Program-made: the position numbers and the translations under genes
NCBI GenBank assembly: GCA_900768505.1
Contig: CAAGED010000013.1
Span: 1 to 36,686 of the forward strand
Length of the DNA: 36,686 nucleotides
Source: Lentisphaeria bacterium
Lineage (GTDB): Bacteria > Verrucomicrobiota > Lentisphaeria > Victivallales > Victivallaceae
Reading direction: 5' to 3'
Notes under the pieces: model-generated
The model's database searches: none
The model's input: the letters and a program-made list of their open reading frames with translations, nothing else
Told to the model about the DNA's origin: nothing
In this document: in pieces, positions 7,806 to 15,937 of the stretch
Position numbering within the stretch: the stretch's first letter is position 1
Layout of the letters: each line of letters opens with the position of its first letter

Positions 7806-9533
7806 TTAGATTTTCTTATCCACATCATTCTGCATTTTTACAATCAAATCAGCCACGCTCATCCCGCCGACTTCGCCTTCCCGACGATTCCGCACTGCCA
7901 CCTGGCGGGCTTCAACTTCACGCTCGCCGATAACCAGCATGTAGGGAATACGACCATTGCGCGCATCCTTAATCTTGGCTCCGATACTGCTGCGGTTATC
8001 ATCCACTTCAGCCCGAAATCCGGCGGCACGCAATTCGCGCCTAATTTGATAAGCGTAATCTTCCTGCTTCTCGCTGATCGGCATAATCCGCGCCTGCTCC
8101 GGCGCCAGCCACATGGGAAAAGCTCCGGCAAACTGTTCAACCAGAATACCAAAGAATCGCTCAATCGAACCGAACAACGCACGGTGTACCATGTAGGGAC
8201 GATGTTTTTTGCCGTCCTCCCCGACATAAGTCATATCAAAACGTTCCGGCAAATTGAAGTCAAACTGAATAGTACTGGTCTGCCATTCACGACCGATGGC
8301 ATCCTTGACCTTGAGGTCAATCTTCGGTCCGTAAAAGGCGCCGCCGCCCTCGTCAACTTCGCACTCAAGTCCGGCTTTTCTGACCGCCTTCTCCAAAGAG
8401 GCCAAGGCAGTCGCCCAGCGCTCCGGATCCCCCACGGCCTTAGCCGGACGGGTTGCCAGATAAGGTTTAATTTCAGTAAAGCCAAAAGCCTTCCAAATCA
8501 AGAGGCTGAACCGCAACACTTCGGCAATCTCATCCTCAATCTGCTCCGGAGTACAGATGATATGCGCATCGTCCTGAGTAAATCCCCGGACCCGCAGCAA
8601 ACCGTGGAGCACTCCTGATTTTTCATAACGGTATACCGTTCCCAATTCCGCCCAGCGCAACGGCAATTCACGATAGGAACGCATTTTTGACTGATAAATT
8701 TCAATATGGAACGGGCAATTCATCGGCTTGACGAAATACTCCGCCTCATCAATTTTCATCGGAGAATACATGGCATCCTTGTAAAAATCCAAGTGCCCGC
8801 TGGTCTTCCACAAGTCACTGCGCCCGATATGAGGAGTATAAATCAAATCATAACCGTTTTTGTAATGTTCCGCCCGCCAGAAAGTTTCAAACGCATTACG
8901 GACAAAAGCCCCCTTAGGATGCCACAAAACCAAACCGGGACCGACATTTTCGGAGAAACTGAAAAGATCCAGCTCCTTGCCCAGTTTACGGTGATCGCGC
9001 TTTTTAGCCTCTTCCATCTGATGCAAATAGGCCGCCAATTCCGCCTTGTCGGCGAAGCAGGTGCCGTAAATGCGCTGCAGCATGGGCATTTTTTCATCGC
9101 CACGGAAATATGACCCGGCAATGGAGAGCAACTTAACCGCACCGATTTGACCGGTATGTTCAACATGGGGTCCGCGGCAGAGATCAACATAGTCGCCACA
9201 ACGGTAGAAGGAGATGTTTTCGCCCTCGGGAATATCACTCAGACGTTCCAGTTTGAAATTCTGCTTCTCCGCCTCAAGCATGGCCTGCGCTTCGGCACGG
9301 CTGCATTCAAAACGCTCAAACGGGAGTTTTTTATTGATGATATTGATCATCTCTTTTTCGATTGCAGTCAAGTCCTCCGGCGTCAGACGGGCAGTCAGGT
9401 CGAAATCATAATAAAAACCGTCATTGGTGGCCGGCCCAATATCAAACTTTGCACCGGGATAAAGATTCTTCACCGCATACGCCATAACGTGCGCTGCGCT
9501 GTGCCGCATTGTTTCTAATGGATACTTACTCAT
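7806..9533 (-). CDS. thrS: Threonyl-tRNA synthetase lacking the TGS domain
   Basis: This enzyme charges tRNA-Thr with threonine. The 575-residue product starts directly at the editing domain (HSAAH at 11-15 and CRGPHV near 119-124, the zinc-like editing-site residues). It continues with the class II core: MNCPFHIEIY, motif 2 around YRYEKSGVLHGLLRVRGF and motif 3 around FGSIERFFGILVEQ. It ends with the anticodon-binding domain (ARIMPISEKQEDYA onward). Usual bacterial enzymes are about 640 residues; the missing piece is the N-terminal ubiquitin-like TGS domain. No frame upstream of the ATG at 9533 carries a TGS domain, so this looks like the natural length. The gene precedes infC, as in many bacteria. 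Confidence 0.96.
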   Translation of the reverse strand: MSKYPLETMRHSAAHVMAYAVKNLYPGAKFDIGPATNDGFYYDFDLTARLTPEDLTAIEKEMINIINKKLPFERFECSRAEAQAMLEAEKQNFKLERLSDIPEGENISFYRCGDYVDLCRGPHVEHTGQIGAVKLLSIAGSYFRGDEKMPMLQRIYGTCFADKAELAAYLHQMEEAKKRDHRKLGKELDLFSFSENVGPGLVLWHPKGAFVRNAFETFWRAEHYKNGYDLIYTPHIGRSDLWKTSGHLDFYKDAMYSPMKIDEAEYFVKPMNCPFHIEIYQSKMRSYRELPLRWAELGTVYRYEKSGVLHGLLRVRGFTQDDAHIICTPEQIEDEIAEVLRFSLLIWKAFGFTEIKPYLATRPAKAVGDPERWATALASLEKAVRKAGLECEVDEGGGAFYGPKIDLKVKDAIGREWQTSTIQFDFNLPERFDMTYVGEDGKKHRPYMVHRALFGSIERFFGILVEQFAGAFPMWLAPEQARIMPISEKQEDYAYQIRRELRAAGFRAEVDDNRSSIGAKIKDARNGRIPYMLVIGEREVEARQVAVRNRREGEVGGMSVADLIVKMQNDVDKKI

Positions 9534-9599
9534 ACAATCTGTTCTTTCAATTTTTAATAATCAGTTGCACACTAACAACATGATGACGAAATATTGCTT

Positions 9600-9620
9600 T
9601 TTTGCACACTCTGTGCAAAA
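9600..9620. promoter_or_regulatory. Perfect 9-3-9 palindrome upstream of thrS
   Basis: Arms TTTTGCACA and TGTGCAAAA flank CTC, about 65-85 bases before the thrS start codon, overlapping minus-strand TTGACT and TTGCAC promoter-like sequences. It is not followed by a T tract on either strand. It is a candidate protein-binding operator. Confidence 0.4.
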
Positions 9621-9710
9621 GTCAATCTCAAAACATTAATCCACTTTGTCAAAAATTCAAATCATTTTTGCCGGAATAAACCGCTTTTTAACCATTTTTT
9701 AACCGTTTCA

Positions 9711-9748
9711 CACCGCCGGGATCAAGGAGTTGTCAACTTATCCCGGTG
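9711..9748 (-). terminator. Inverted repeat after the glycosyltransferase gene
   Basis: CCGGGAT and ATCCCGG (9716-9722 with 9740-9746) form a 7-pair stem, with a second small stem GTTG/CAAC in the loop. It lies 45 bases after the glycosyltransferase stop on the minus strand. The minus-strand continuation lacks a T run, so termination there is uncertain. The rest of the 258-base gap 9534-9791 holds only promoter-like A+T-rich sequence and the 9-3-9 palindrome. Confidence 0.3.
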
Positions 9749-9791
9749 ATTTTTCTTACGCCGGGCACCGGAATTAACCCGCATCCAACAT

Positions 9792-11126
9792 TTATAGCTT
9801 ACCGCTGGCCCCCGGCACCATCCTGGTCAGCCACTTGGAATTCCCCACCGTCACCAGAGCATAGGGTGCCACCCAGAAGAGCGCAAGCAGATGAAATATT
9901 CCGTACACATAACAAAAACATATCATCTTCAGCGACTTGCGGCGCATGTTCGCCAACGCCGGAATCGTCGCCCACATAATCGTCATTAACGCCACACTGC
10001 CCAGAAGTTCGCCATGTGTCATCAAAATATTGTAGAGAGTAATCAAAATCATCACCCCGGGCAGCATACACATCTGCGTATACTCCAGCAGCGAAAACAG
10101 CAACATCCAGCTCTTCAGACTTTTTACATCAAAATTCTTAAACACAAAGCCGAACATGCTTAAATTTTCCCGAATATTACTCCGCTCCCAACGCAGCAGC
10201 ATCCGGCAAATCCCCACATAACACTCCGGAACATTAGTGGTAGCCATGGCACTGCGCTGCAAGGTTACGTCATAATTTTCCCGCAAAATCAGATTGGTCA
10301 GCGCCCGGTCTTCGCCGATGCCCGCCGGTTTGCCCATAAAGGATTGATTCAGCCACTCATTAAGCAACGGCATAATTGCGCTGCGCCGGTAGGCGCTCAA
10401 CGCCCCCGGCGTACAAAGCACGCAATTGGCGGCACTCTGCCCGGCGCGGACAAATTCAAATGAAAAGGCAAAACCCACCTCAATCATCGGCGGGAAAATT
10501 CCATTGTCCAAATTCGCCACCCGGATATTGCCGGAAACGGCGCCAATTTTTTCATTTTCGGCAAAGGGCGACACCATTTTGCGGATGGCATCCGGCATCA
10601 CCATCGAATCGCTGTCAATACTTATCAGCACTTCGCCGTTTCCGGCGGTAAATCCCCGATAAAGAGCATAACGTTTGCCCTTGTTTTGTTGATTGCGCAG
10701 GAGTTTCAGCCTGGGGCCAAATTTTTTTCCCGCCTCATTCATCCACGACCAAGTGTCGTCAATACTGCCGTCATCAACGGCATAAACCTCCAGCTTATCC
10801 GCCGGATAATCGCTGTCAAACACACTGGCAATTGCCTTGTAGACGTGCTCCCCCTCGTTGTAAGCCGGAATAACCACGGTACAGCGCGGCAACCGACCAT
10901 CCGTCAGCGGCGCCACCTCCCGATAAAAAAATTTCATCAAAACCGTGAGGAAAATCAAATACGCCACCGGCAGCGTCATCAGAACGATACCGAAGACCAT
11001 CGAAAAACGCAGCAGATCGGATTCCTCCAGAAACCAAATTTTGAAATATTTGCAATATGCCACCGCCACACCGAGAAAAACCAGCATGATGAAAAAAAAT
11101 TGGCATAACGTTTTAATCCGGGTCAT
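9792..11126 (-). CDS. Processive family-2 glycosyltransferase, membrane-bound
   Basis: The 444-residue membrane protein resembles hyaluronan/chitin/cellulose synthase-type GT2 enzymes, which polymerise or transfer sugars from nucleotide-sugars at the inner membrane. Two N-terminal membrane segments (about 8-26 and 41-66) precede the catalytic domain. The domain shows VVIPAYNEG (about 84-92), VDDGS (about 117-121), the metal-binding DSDS (171-174), CTPGALSAYRRS, the GED catalytic-base motif (271-273) and an LLRWERS segment (about 310-316) matching the (Q/R)xxRW signature of processive enzymes. About four further membrane segments follow. The sugar product cannot be told. It stands alone on the minus strand, divergent from the CNNM/CorC gene; an AGGA ribosome-binding site lies about 9 bases before the ATG. 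Confidence 0.85.
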   Translation of the reverse strand: MTRIKTLCQFFFIMLVFLGVAVAYCKYFKIWFLEESDLLRFSMVFGIVLMTLPVAYLIFLTVLMKFFYREVAPLTDGRLPRCTVVIPAYNEGEHVYKAIASVFDSDYPADKLEVYAVDDGSIDDTWSWMNEAGKKFGPRLKLLRNQQNKGKRYALYRGFTAGNGEVLISIDSDSMVMPDAIRKMVSPFAENEKIGAVSGNIRVANLDNGIFPPMIEVGFAFSFEFVRAGQSAANCVLCTPGALSAYRRSAIMPLLNEWLNQSFMGKPAGIGEDRALTNLILRENYDVTLQRSAMATTNVPECYVGICRMLLRWERSNIRENLSMFGFVFKNFDVKSLKSWMLLFSLLEYTQMCMLPGVMILITLYNILMTHGELLGSVALMTIMWATIPALANMRRKSLKMICFCYVYGIFHLLALFWVAPYALVTVGNSKWLTRMVPGASGKL

Positions 11127-11485
11127 ATATTATTTCCTAAGTAGTAGAGGCGCACCATGCTACACTGCTGAAACGCCAAAAAACACTAATAAAAATATTG
11201 ATACATGTCAATTCCACACTAAATCTGTTTAATATAACATTGCATTCATCAAAATCAAGCAACCCGACCAAATATCTTGACTGAACCCTCGCATCATTCA
11301 ACTCTCCTGTAATTAATTTAGCACATTGGCAGTAAATCCAAATAACAAAATCGCTTTATTTTGATTTTTTTTTTGTTTTTTATTGAATTTCACCCAATTC
11401 CAGCCTAAAATTTTTATTTTTTTAATTATTATCATTTTTTACATCAATATAAACATTCTTTCCATATCAAACATCATAAAATCAC
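11127..11485. other. A+T-rich divergent intergenic region
   Basis: This gap between the glycosyltransferase and the CNNM/CorC leader holds no convincing gene. It contains the candidate glycosyltransferase promoter near 11183-11211 and then long T- and A-rich tracts (about 11360-11450), with no recognisable RNA or repeat. Confidence 0.6.
11183..11211 (-). promoter_or_regulatory. Candidate glycosyltransferase promoter
   Basis: On the minus strand there is a consensus TTGACA (plus-strand 11206-11211) followed after 17 bases by TAGTGT (11183-11188), a weak -10 match. It lies about 60 bases upstream of the glycosyltransferase start codon. Confidence 0.35.
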
Positions 11486-11514
11486 TTGACAAAATAACTT
11501 TTCCATATTACTAT
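11486..11514 (+). promoter_or_regulatory. Strong sigma70-type promoter of the CNNM/CorC gene
   Basis: A consensus TTGACA (11486-11491) is separated by 17 bases from TACTAT (11509-11514). Transcription would begin near 11521, giving a leader of about 130 bases before the proposed TTG start codon. Confidence 0.6.
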
Positions 11515-11550
11515 TAAAATGCGTATCGGTTTTTTGTTTTCTTATTTTAT

Positions 11551-11652
11551 TACGAAAAAAGTTTTTTCCGGCAGCGTTTGTCCCCGGGGGAGCATTGTCC
11601 CGGGAAAACCAGCGGGGCTCTTTTCGTATCAACCATTATCCCGGAGGATACT
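11551..11652 (+). promoter_or_regulatory. Structured 5' leader of the CNNM/CorC gene, candidate cis-regulatory RNA
   Basis: A closing stem TACGAAAA/TTTTCGTA (11551-11558 with 11621-11628, extendable by two pairs past one mismatch) encloses a strikingly G+C-rich core in an otherwise A+T-rich region. The core carries two direct copies of a TTGTCCCsGGG-like element (near 11578-11590 and 11595-11604) and GAGC/GCTC pairing. Just after it, TATCC-CGGA-GGATA can fold over the GGAGG ribosome-binding site (11643-11647). The layout resembles a riboswitch or attenuated leader, but it matches no class I can recognise with confidence. Confidence 0.4.
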
Positions 11653-13000
11653 TTGGAAGACGACAGTACTTTATTTTTTCAATTGCTCTTTCTCTTTTGC
11701 CTGATTTTGTTAAACGCCTTTTTTGCCGCTTCGGAGGTGGCTGTTATTTCGCTCTCCCCCGGCGTTCTGAAAAAACTGGAGCAGAAACGCTCCACCAAGG
11801 CTCGTCACCTGAAAAATATTTTAGCCGACTACGGGCGCTTCCTCGCCACGGTTCAAGTTGGAGTGACTTTCGCCGGATTCATGGCCAGCGCCTTTGCCGC
11901 CGATATATTTTCCGACACCATCACGGAATTTCTCTACGACCATGGCGTTACCTTCCTCAGCAAAAAAAATTCTCGACGGCCTGATCGTAGTCTTCATCAC
12001 ATTGGTTTTGTCCTACGTTTCGCTGGTTTTCGGCGAACTTATTCCCAAACAACTTGGATTGAAATTCTCCGAAACCGTGGCAGTTCACGTGGCAACCCCA
12101 ATCGATTATTTTGCCCGGCTCACCCGCCCTTTTGTCTGGCTGCTAAATAACTCGGTTAAACAAACACTTCAACTTTTCGGCTGCTCCATGATGGAGGCCA
12201 GGGAGGTATCCGAGGAAGAAATCCGCTCCATGGTGGATATCGGCGCCGAAAACGGCGCTATCGAAAATGACGAGCGGCGAATGATTGAAAATATTTTTGA
12301 ATTCAACAACATCACCGCCGGCGAAGTAATGACCCACCGCAGCGAAGTGGTAGCCTTGAAACTTGACACGCCAGCTGAAAAAATTGAGGAGCTTTTTTTC
12401 AGCTCCGGTTTTACCCGGATTCCGGTTTACAAGAACGATATTGACGAAATCATCGGGTTTGTCCACTTCCGGGAATACATGACCGCCAAAATTCGCGCCG
12501 GCAAATCGCCGGATTTAGCCAAAGTACTCCATCCGGTCTTCTTCGCACCAGCCACCATGCGAGCCAATGCGCTTTTTCACAGCATGCAGGGGAAAAAAAT
12601 CGGCATGTCGGTAATTCTGGACGAATTCGGCGGCGCCGACGGCATTGTGACGCTGGAGGATTTACTGGAGGAAATTGTCGGCAGTCTTTACGACGAGGGC
12701 GACGAAAGCGGCAATGAAATCGAACCAATCGCCGCAAATAAATGGCGTATCGACGGTGCAGTCAGACTGGATGAAATCAGCCGCAATCTAAATTTAAGCC
12801 TGGACGGCGAGAATTTTGACACCATCGGCGGATTGGTTTTCGGTAAACTCAACACCATACCTGCTCCGGGAGCCACCGTGGAACTGCCGGAATTGAATTT
12901 GCATATCACCGTGGAGAAAATAACCGAGCGCCGCGTGGATAAGATAGTTTTGGAGTACATTCCACCGCCGGAATCAACCGATGCCGAAGATTGTTTTTAA
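11653..13000 (+). pseudogene. CNNM/CorC (HlyC)-type CBS-domain membrane protein, frame broken at an A8 run
   Basis: Two overlapping plus-strand frames together encode one CNNM/CorC family protein, linked to Mg/Co ion handling. The first frame (proposed TTG start at 11653, GGAGG 5 bases before it) gives the first two membrane segments. The second frame gives the third segment, the FGELIPKQLG motif, a CBS pair and the C-terminal CorC/HlyC domain up to 13000. The switch falls at eight A residues (11962-11969). With seven A the frame would run through as SKKILDGLIV, giving a 448-residue protein of normal family length. As written, the first frame ends at 12150 after about 165 residues. Either an indel in the genome or assembly, or transcription slippage on the A run, would explain it. 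Both halves look well conserved, arguing against an old pseudogene. Confidence 0.8.
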
Positions 13001-13015
13001 GTTTATTATCCCACG

Positions 13016-13085
13016 ACTTTTAATTTTTGCGGCATTTATTTGCTGATTTTTGAATAAATGCCGCAAAAACAAGTCATAATTTTTT
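13016..13085. terminator. Bidirectional terminator between the CNNM/CorC and exonuclease genes
   Basis: A perfect 17-pair stem (13024-13040 with 13053-13069, arms TTTTTGCGGCATTTATT and its complement) has a 12-base loop. It carries A and T tracts on both sides, plus an outer GACTT/AAGTC pairing. It lies between two convergent genes and should stop transcription from both sides. Confidence 0.85.
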
Positions 13086-13088
13086 TGT

Positions 13089-13649
13089 TTACCTGCCGGA
13101 ATTGTGCCGAAGAACCTCCTCAAGCAGTACCCGAAGCAACTCCACCGTCCACAACACATCGGACATTGCCCGGTGCGCCTGCATCATTTCTGCAGTATCC
13201 GGCAACCCCAGCGACCTCCGCAAATTCTGCAGGCTGTACGACGGCAAATTATTGAATACACTCTTGCTCAAACGCAGCGTATCCAAAACCTTGCCGTCCC
13301 ATAACGGCAAACCGCTGCGGTAGAGACTCTCCTGAAGAAAACTTAAATCGAATTTTCCGTTGTGCGCCACCAGGGTCGTTCCCGCAGCAAACTCCAGGAA
13401 TTCGTAGGCAACCTGACTGAATTTCGGCGCATCAGCCACCATTTCGTTGGTGATATTGTGTATGGCAATTACCCGGTGGGAGATGTAACACCCCGGATTA
13501 ATCAAACTCTGATATTGTTGTGTCGTGCCGTCCAAATCAATCCGCAGCGCCGCCAACTCCACAATACGGTCGTTCACCGCGCTCATACCGGTAGTTTCCA
13601 GGTCGAACACGGTAAACGGTCCCATTTCATACCAATTATGCCGGCTCAT
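13089..13649 (-). CDS. DEDDh 3'-5' exonuclease, DnaQ-like
   Basis: The 186-residue protein has the three exonuclease motifs of the DnaQ/RNase T family: FDLETTG (Exo I, residues about 15-21, with catalytic Asp and Glu), HNGKFDLSFL (Exo II) and HRAMSDV (Exo III, with the His and Asp of the DEDDh subtype). Such enzymes remove 3' nucleotides, either as the proofreading epsilon subunit of DNA polymerase III or as stand-alone nucleases. Length and domain content would fit a short epsilon-like protein, but there is no clear polymerase-binding tail, so the exact role is open. It follows galE by 16 bases and is probably cotranscribed. The bidirectional terminator lies just after its stop codon. Confidence 0.85.
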   Translation of the reverse strand: MSRHNWYEMGPFTVFDLETTGMSAVNDRIVELAALRIDLDGTTQQYQSLINPGCYISHRVIAIHNITNEMVADAPKFSQVAYEFLEFAAGTTLVAHNGKFDLSFLQESLYRSGLPLWDGKVLDTLRLSKSVFNNLPSYSLQNLRRSLGLPDTAEMMQAHRAMSDVLWTVELLRVLLEEVLRHNSGR

Positions 13650-13665
13650 TCAACTGATCCGTCCA

Positions 13666-14637
13666 TTAACGGGCATACCCTTCGGGGAACTTGAGCTGCC
13701 AATTCCAGGCCGACTCGATAATATCTTCGGCCGACTCATATTTCGGCTGCCACTTGAGCATTTTACGCGCCCGGTCGCTGCAGGCGATCAAGCGGGCCGG
13801 GTCGCCGCTGCGACGAGGCTGGATTTCAAAGGGAATCGCCTTGCCGGTAACCTTTTCCGCCGCCGCCAAAATCTCTTTTACACTCAAACCGTTACCGGTA
13901 CCCAAATTGTAATGGCCGCTCTCCGGCGCCGTCAACGCCAGCAAATGCGCCTGCGCCAAATCCAGAATATGAATATAATCGCGAATGCAGGTGCCATCCG
14001 GCGTATCATAATCATCGCCGAAAATCATCAATTTATTCCGCTTGCCACGGGCAGTCTGGAGAATAATCGGAATCAAATGGCTCTCCGGACGATGATCCTC
14101 ACCAAAATTCTTAGTGGCACCAGCCGCATTGAAGTAACGCAATGCAGCATAATTCAAGCCGTGAATCTGATGATACCAGGCAAGAATTTTCTCAAAGCAG
14201 AGCTTGGATTCGCCGTAGGGGTTAATCGGAATTTGCCGGTCGTGTTCCTTGATTGGAATCGATTCCGGCTGACCGAAAGTGGCCGCCGTACTGGAAAATA
14301 CAATATTTTTCACGCCGCCGGCCACCGCCGCATCTGCCAGGTTAATGCCGTTGGCCACGTTGTTGCGAAAATACTTGGAGGGGTTGACCATTGACTCGCC
14401 CACCAGTGAAAAGGCGGCAAAATGCATAATGGCGTCAAACTTCTCCTCCACACACAATTTCATAATCGCTTCCCGGTTTTCCAAATTACCGTAGACAAAA
14501 CGAGCCCGGGGATCAACCGCGTCCGCATGGCCGGTCAACAATGCGTCAAACACCACCGCCTCATGACCGTGATCCAGCAAATATTCGGTACAAGCACTGC
14601 CGATGTAACCGGCGCCGCCGCAAACGAGAACTTTCAT
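13666..14637 (-). CDS. galE: UDP-glucose 4-epimerase
   Basis: GalE interconverts UDP-glucose and UDP-galactose in the cytoplasm, feeding the Leloir pathway and surface-polysaccharide synthesis. The 323-residue protein is an extended short-chain dehydrogenase. It has an N-terminal NAD-binding GGAGYIGS (about 7-14), FAAFSLVGES, the catalytic FSSTAATFG and NPYGESK (Tyr-x-x-x-Lys), then ALRYFNAAGA and the RDYIHILDLAQAH stretch typical of GalE. Length is normal for the family. The ATG start has AGGA about 9 bases upstream. The nearby glycosyltransferase would be a plausible user of its product, but this is only inference from proximity. Confidence 0.95.
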   Translation of the reverse strand: MKVLVCGGAGYIGSACTEYLLDHGHEAVVFDALLTGHADAVDPRARFVYGNLENREAIMKLCVEEKFDAIMHFAAFSLVGESMVNPSKYFRNNVANGINLADAAVAGGVKNIVFSSTAATFGQPESIPIKEHDRQIPINPYGESKLCFEKILAWYHQIHGLNYAALRYFNAAGATKNFGEDHRPESHLIPIILQTARGKRNKLMIFGDDYDTPDGTCIRDYIHILDLAQAHLLALTAPESGHYNLGTGNGLSVKEILAAAEKVTGKAIPFEIQPRRSGDPARLIACSDRARKMLKWQPKYESAEDIIESAWNWQLKFPEGYAR

Positions 14638-14673
14638 TTCTTTTATTCCTTATTTTTTTGCTTCTGCAAAACA

Positions 14674-14704
14674 ATTATACTCCCGGAAAACTGATTATTT
14701 ACAA
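14674..14704 (-). promoter_or_regulatory. Candidate galE promoter
   Basis: The minus strand carries a perfect TATAAT (plus-strand 14674-14679). The nearest -35 match, TTGTAA, is 19 bases upstream (14699-14704), longer than ideal. Transcription would start about 30 bases before the galE ATG. Confidence 0.4.
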
Positions 14705-14726
14705 ATAAATCTTTTTTGCAAACTAA

Positions 14727-15878
14727 TCAAACATTCTCCACGTCATTTTCCTTTAAAACATATTTCATCGCACACCAGCCGATAACCATTGCCGCTTCCA
14801 CTGCCTTTGCAAACGCCTCGCTGCTCCCGGCCAGATGCTGCAGCTCCATCGAATGCAGGGGAATATTAACCCGATTTGTAATATCGAAAAGATAATTAAT
14901 CCCCGGAATTTCCGCACTGACATTAGCGTAATCGGTAGAAAATCCCGGTCGGATTTCGCCATCATAACGAACGCCCAGCTCAGCACTGGCCAAGCGGCAG
15001 AGTTCAATCAATTCCGGATACACCACGCTGGCGCGGTAGGGATTTTCATCGGAGGTGATTTCCCAGCGGCAGTTGGTCATCAAAGCGGCCCCCTCCACGA
15101 TCTTCCGGAAACGTTCCACCATTATATTCTGCACCTGATCGCTCTCGGAACGCAGGTAGAAAAAAAGAGTGCTTTCCGCCGGAATAATATTGGCCGCCGT
15201 CCCCCCGGAATTTATTATGCCGTGAACCATCCCCCCCTTGGGTAACTGCTGACGCCAGCAGGCAATGCCGTTCAGCAGCAACGTTGCCGCATCCAGGGCG
15301 TTAACCCCCTGTTCCGGCGCACTGGCGGCATGGGAGGCTACTCCGTAAAATTTTACGTTGAAACGATTTACCGCCAAATCCAGCACGTCACACCCCGAAG
15401 CGTGGAATGGATGAGTGGAAAAAACCGCATCAATCCCCTTGAATCCCCCCGCCCGGAGAATATCCACCTTGCCCCCCTCCCGCTCCTCAGCCGGAGTTCC
15501 CAGCAAAATCGCCTGACCGGGCAACTGAAATTCCCGAATGGTTTTCGCCACAGCGGTGAACGCCAGCAACGCCACGGCGGCAACTAAATTGTGACCGCAG
15601 GCGTGTCCAATGCCGGGTAAGGCATCATATTCGCTCATAAAAGCAATTTTTTTTACCGGCGAAATTTTTCTTCCCGGAGTAAATTCACTCCGGAACGCCG
15701 TGGGCAAATTACCATAATCCTCGGTAAAATCCGCTCCCAGCCCAATTAAATAATCTTTCTGCAGTGCAACGGCCTGAAATTCCCCCCGTCCCAGCTCCGG
15801 ATGGGCATAAATTTCCGCTGCCACTCTTTTCACCGGCTCGACGGCAGCCTCAATTTGCTGTAAAAAATAATTTTTCAT
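14727..15878 (-). CDS. M20 family amidohydrolase, AbgB/aminoacylase-1-like-2 type
   Basis: This is a zinc-type amidohydrolase that cleaves amide bonds of small acylated amino acids or dipeptides. The sequence EYDALPGIGHACGHN is the hallmark of the M20D branch near AbgB (p-aminobenzoyl-glutamate hydrolase) and PM20D2-like proteins. It carries the metal-binding Asp/His/Cys set, followed by GTPAEEREGGK with the catalytic Glu pair, and the dimerisation domain around YGVASHAASAPEQGVNALDAA. The product is 383 residues from the ATG at 15878, which has GGAG 6 bases upstream; an in-frame ATG five codons earlier is possible but has a poorly placed site. The true substrate is unknown. It follows the parC-like gene on the same strand. 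Confidence 0.85.
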   Translation of the reverse strand: MKNYFLQQIEAAVEPVKRVAAEIYAHPELGRGEFQAVALQKDYLIGLGADFTEDYGNLPTAFRSEFTPGRKISPVKKIAFMSEYDALPGIGHACGHNLVAAVALLAFTAVAKTIREFQLPGQAILLGTPAEEREGGKVDILRAGGFKGIDAVFSTHPFHASGCDVLDLAVNRFNVKFYGVASHAASAPEQGVNALDAATLLLNGIACWRQQLPKGGMVHGIINSGGTAANIIPAESTLFFYLRSESDQVQNIMVERFRKIVEGAALMTNCRWEITSDENPYRASVVYPELIELCRLASAELGVRYDGEIRPGFSTDYANVSAEIPGINYLFDITNRVNIPLHSMELQHLAGSSEAFAKAVEAAMVIGWCAMKYVLKENDVENV

Positions 15879-15937
15879 TTTCCGCTCCGTCATTTTATAT
15901 ACTCGCTTCCCCTCAGGGGTTCACCTGCGTTTATAAC

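Noticed and set aside
11551..11630. Assignment of the CNNM/CorC leader to the yybP-ykoY (Mn) or NiCo riboswitch class
   Set aside because: The GGGGGAGC stretch is only loosely like the yybP-ykoY motif, and the conserved 3' elements of either class are not seen.
11578..11652. TTG at 11578 as the start of the CNNM/CorC gene
   Set aside because: It would translate through the G+C-rich leader core and lacks a ribosome-binding site, unlike the TTG at 11653.
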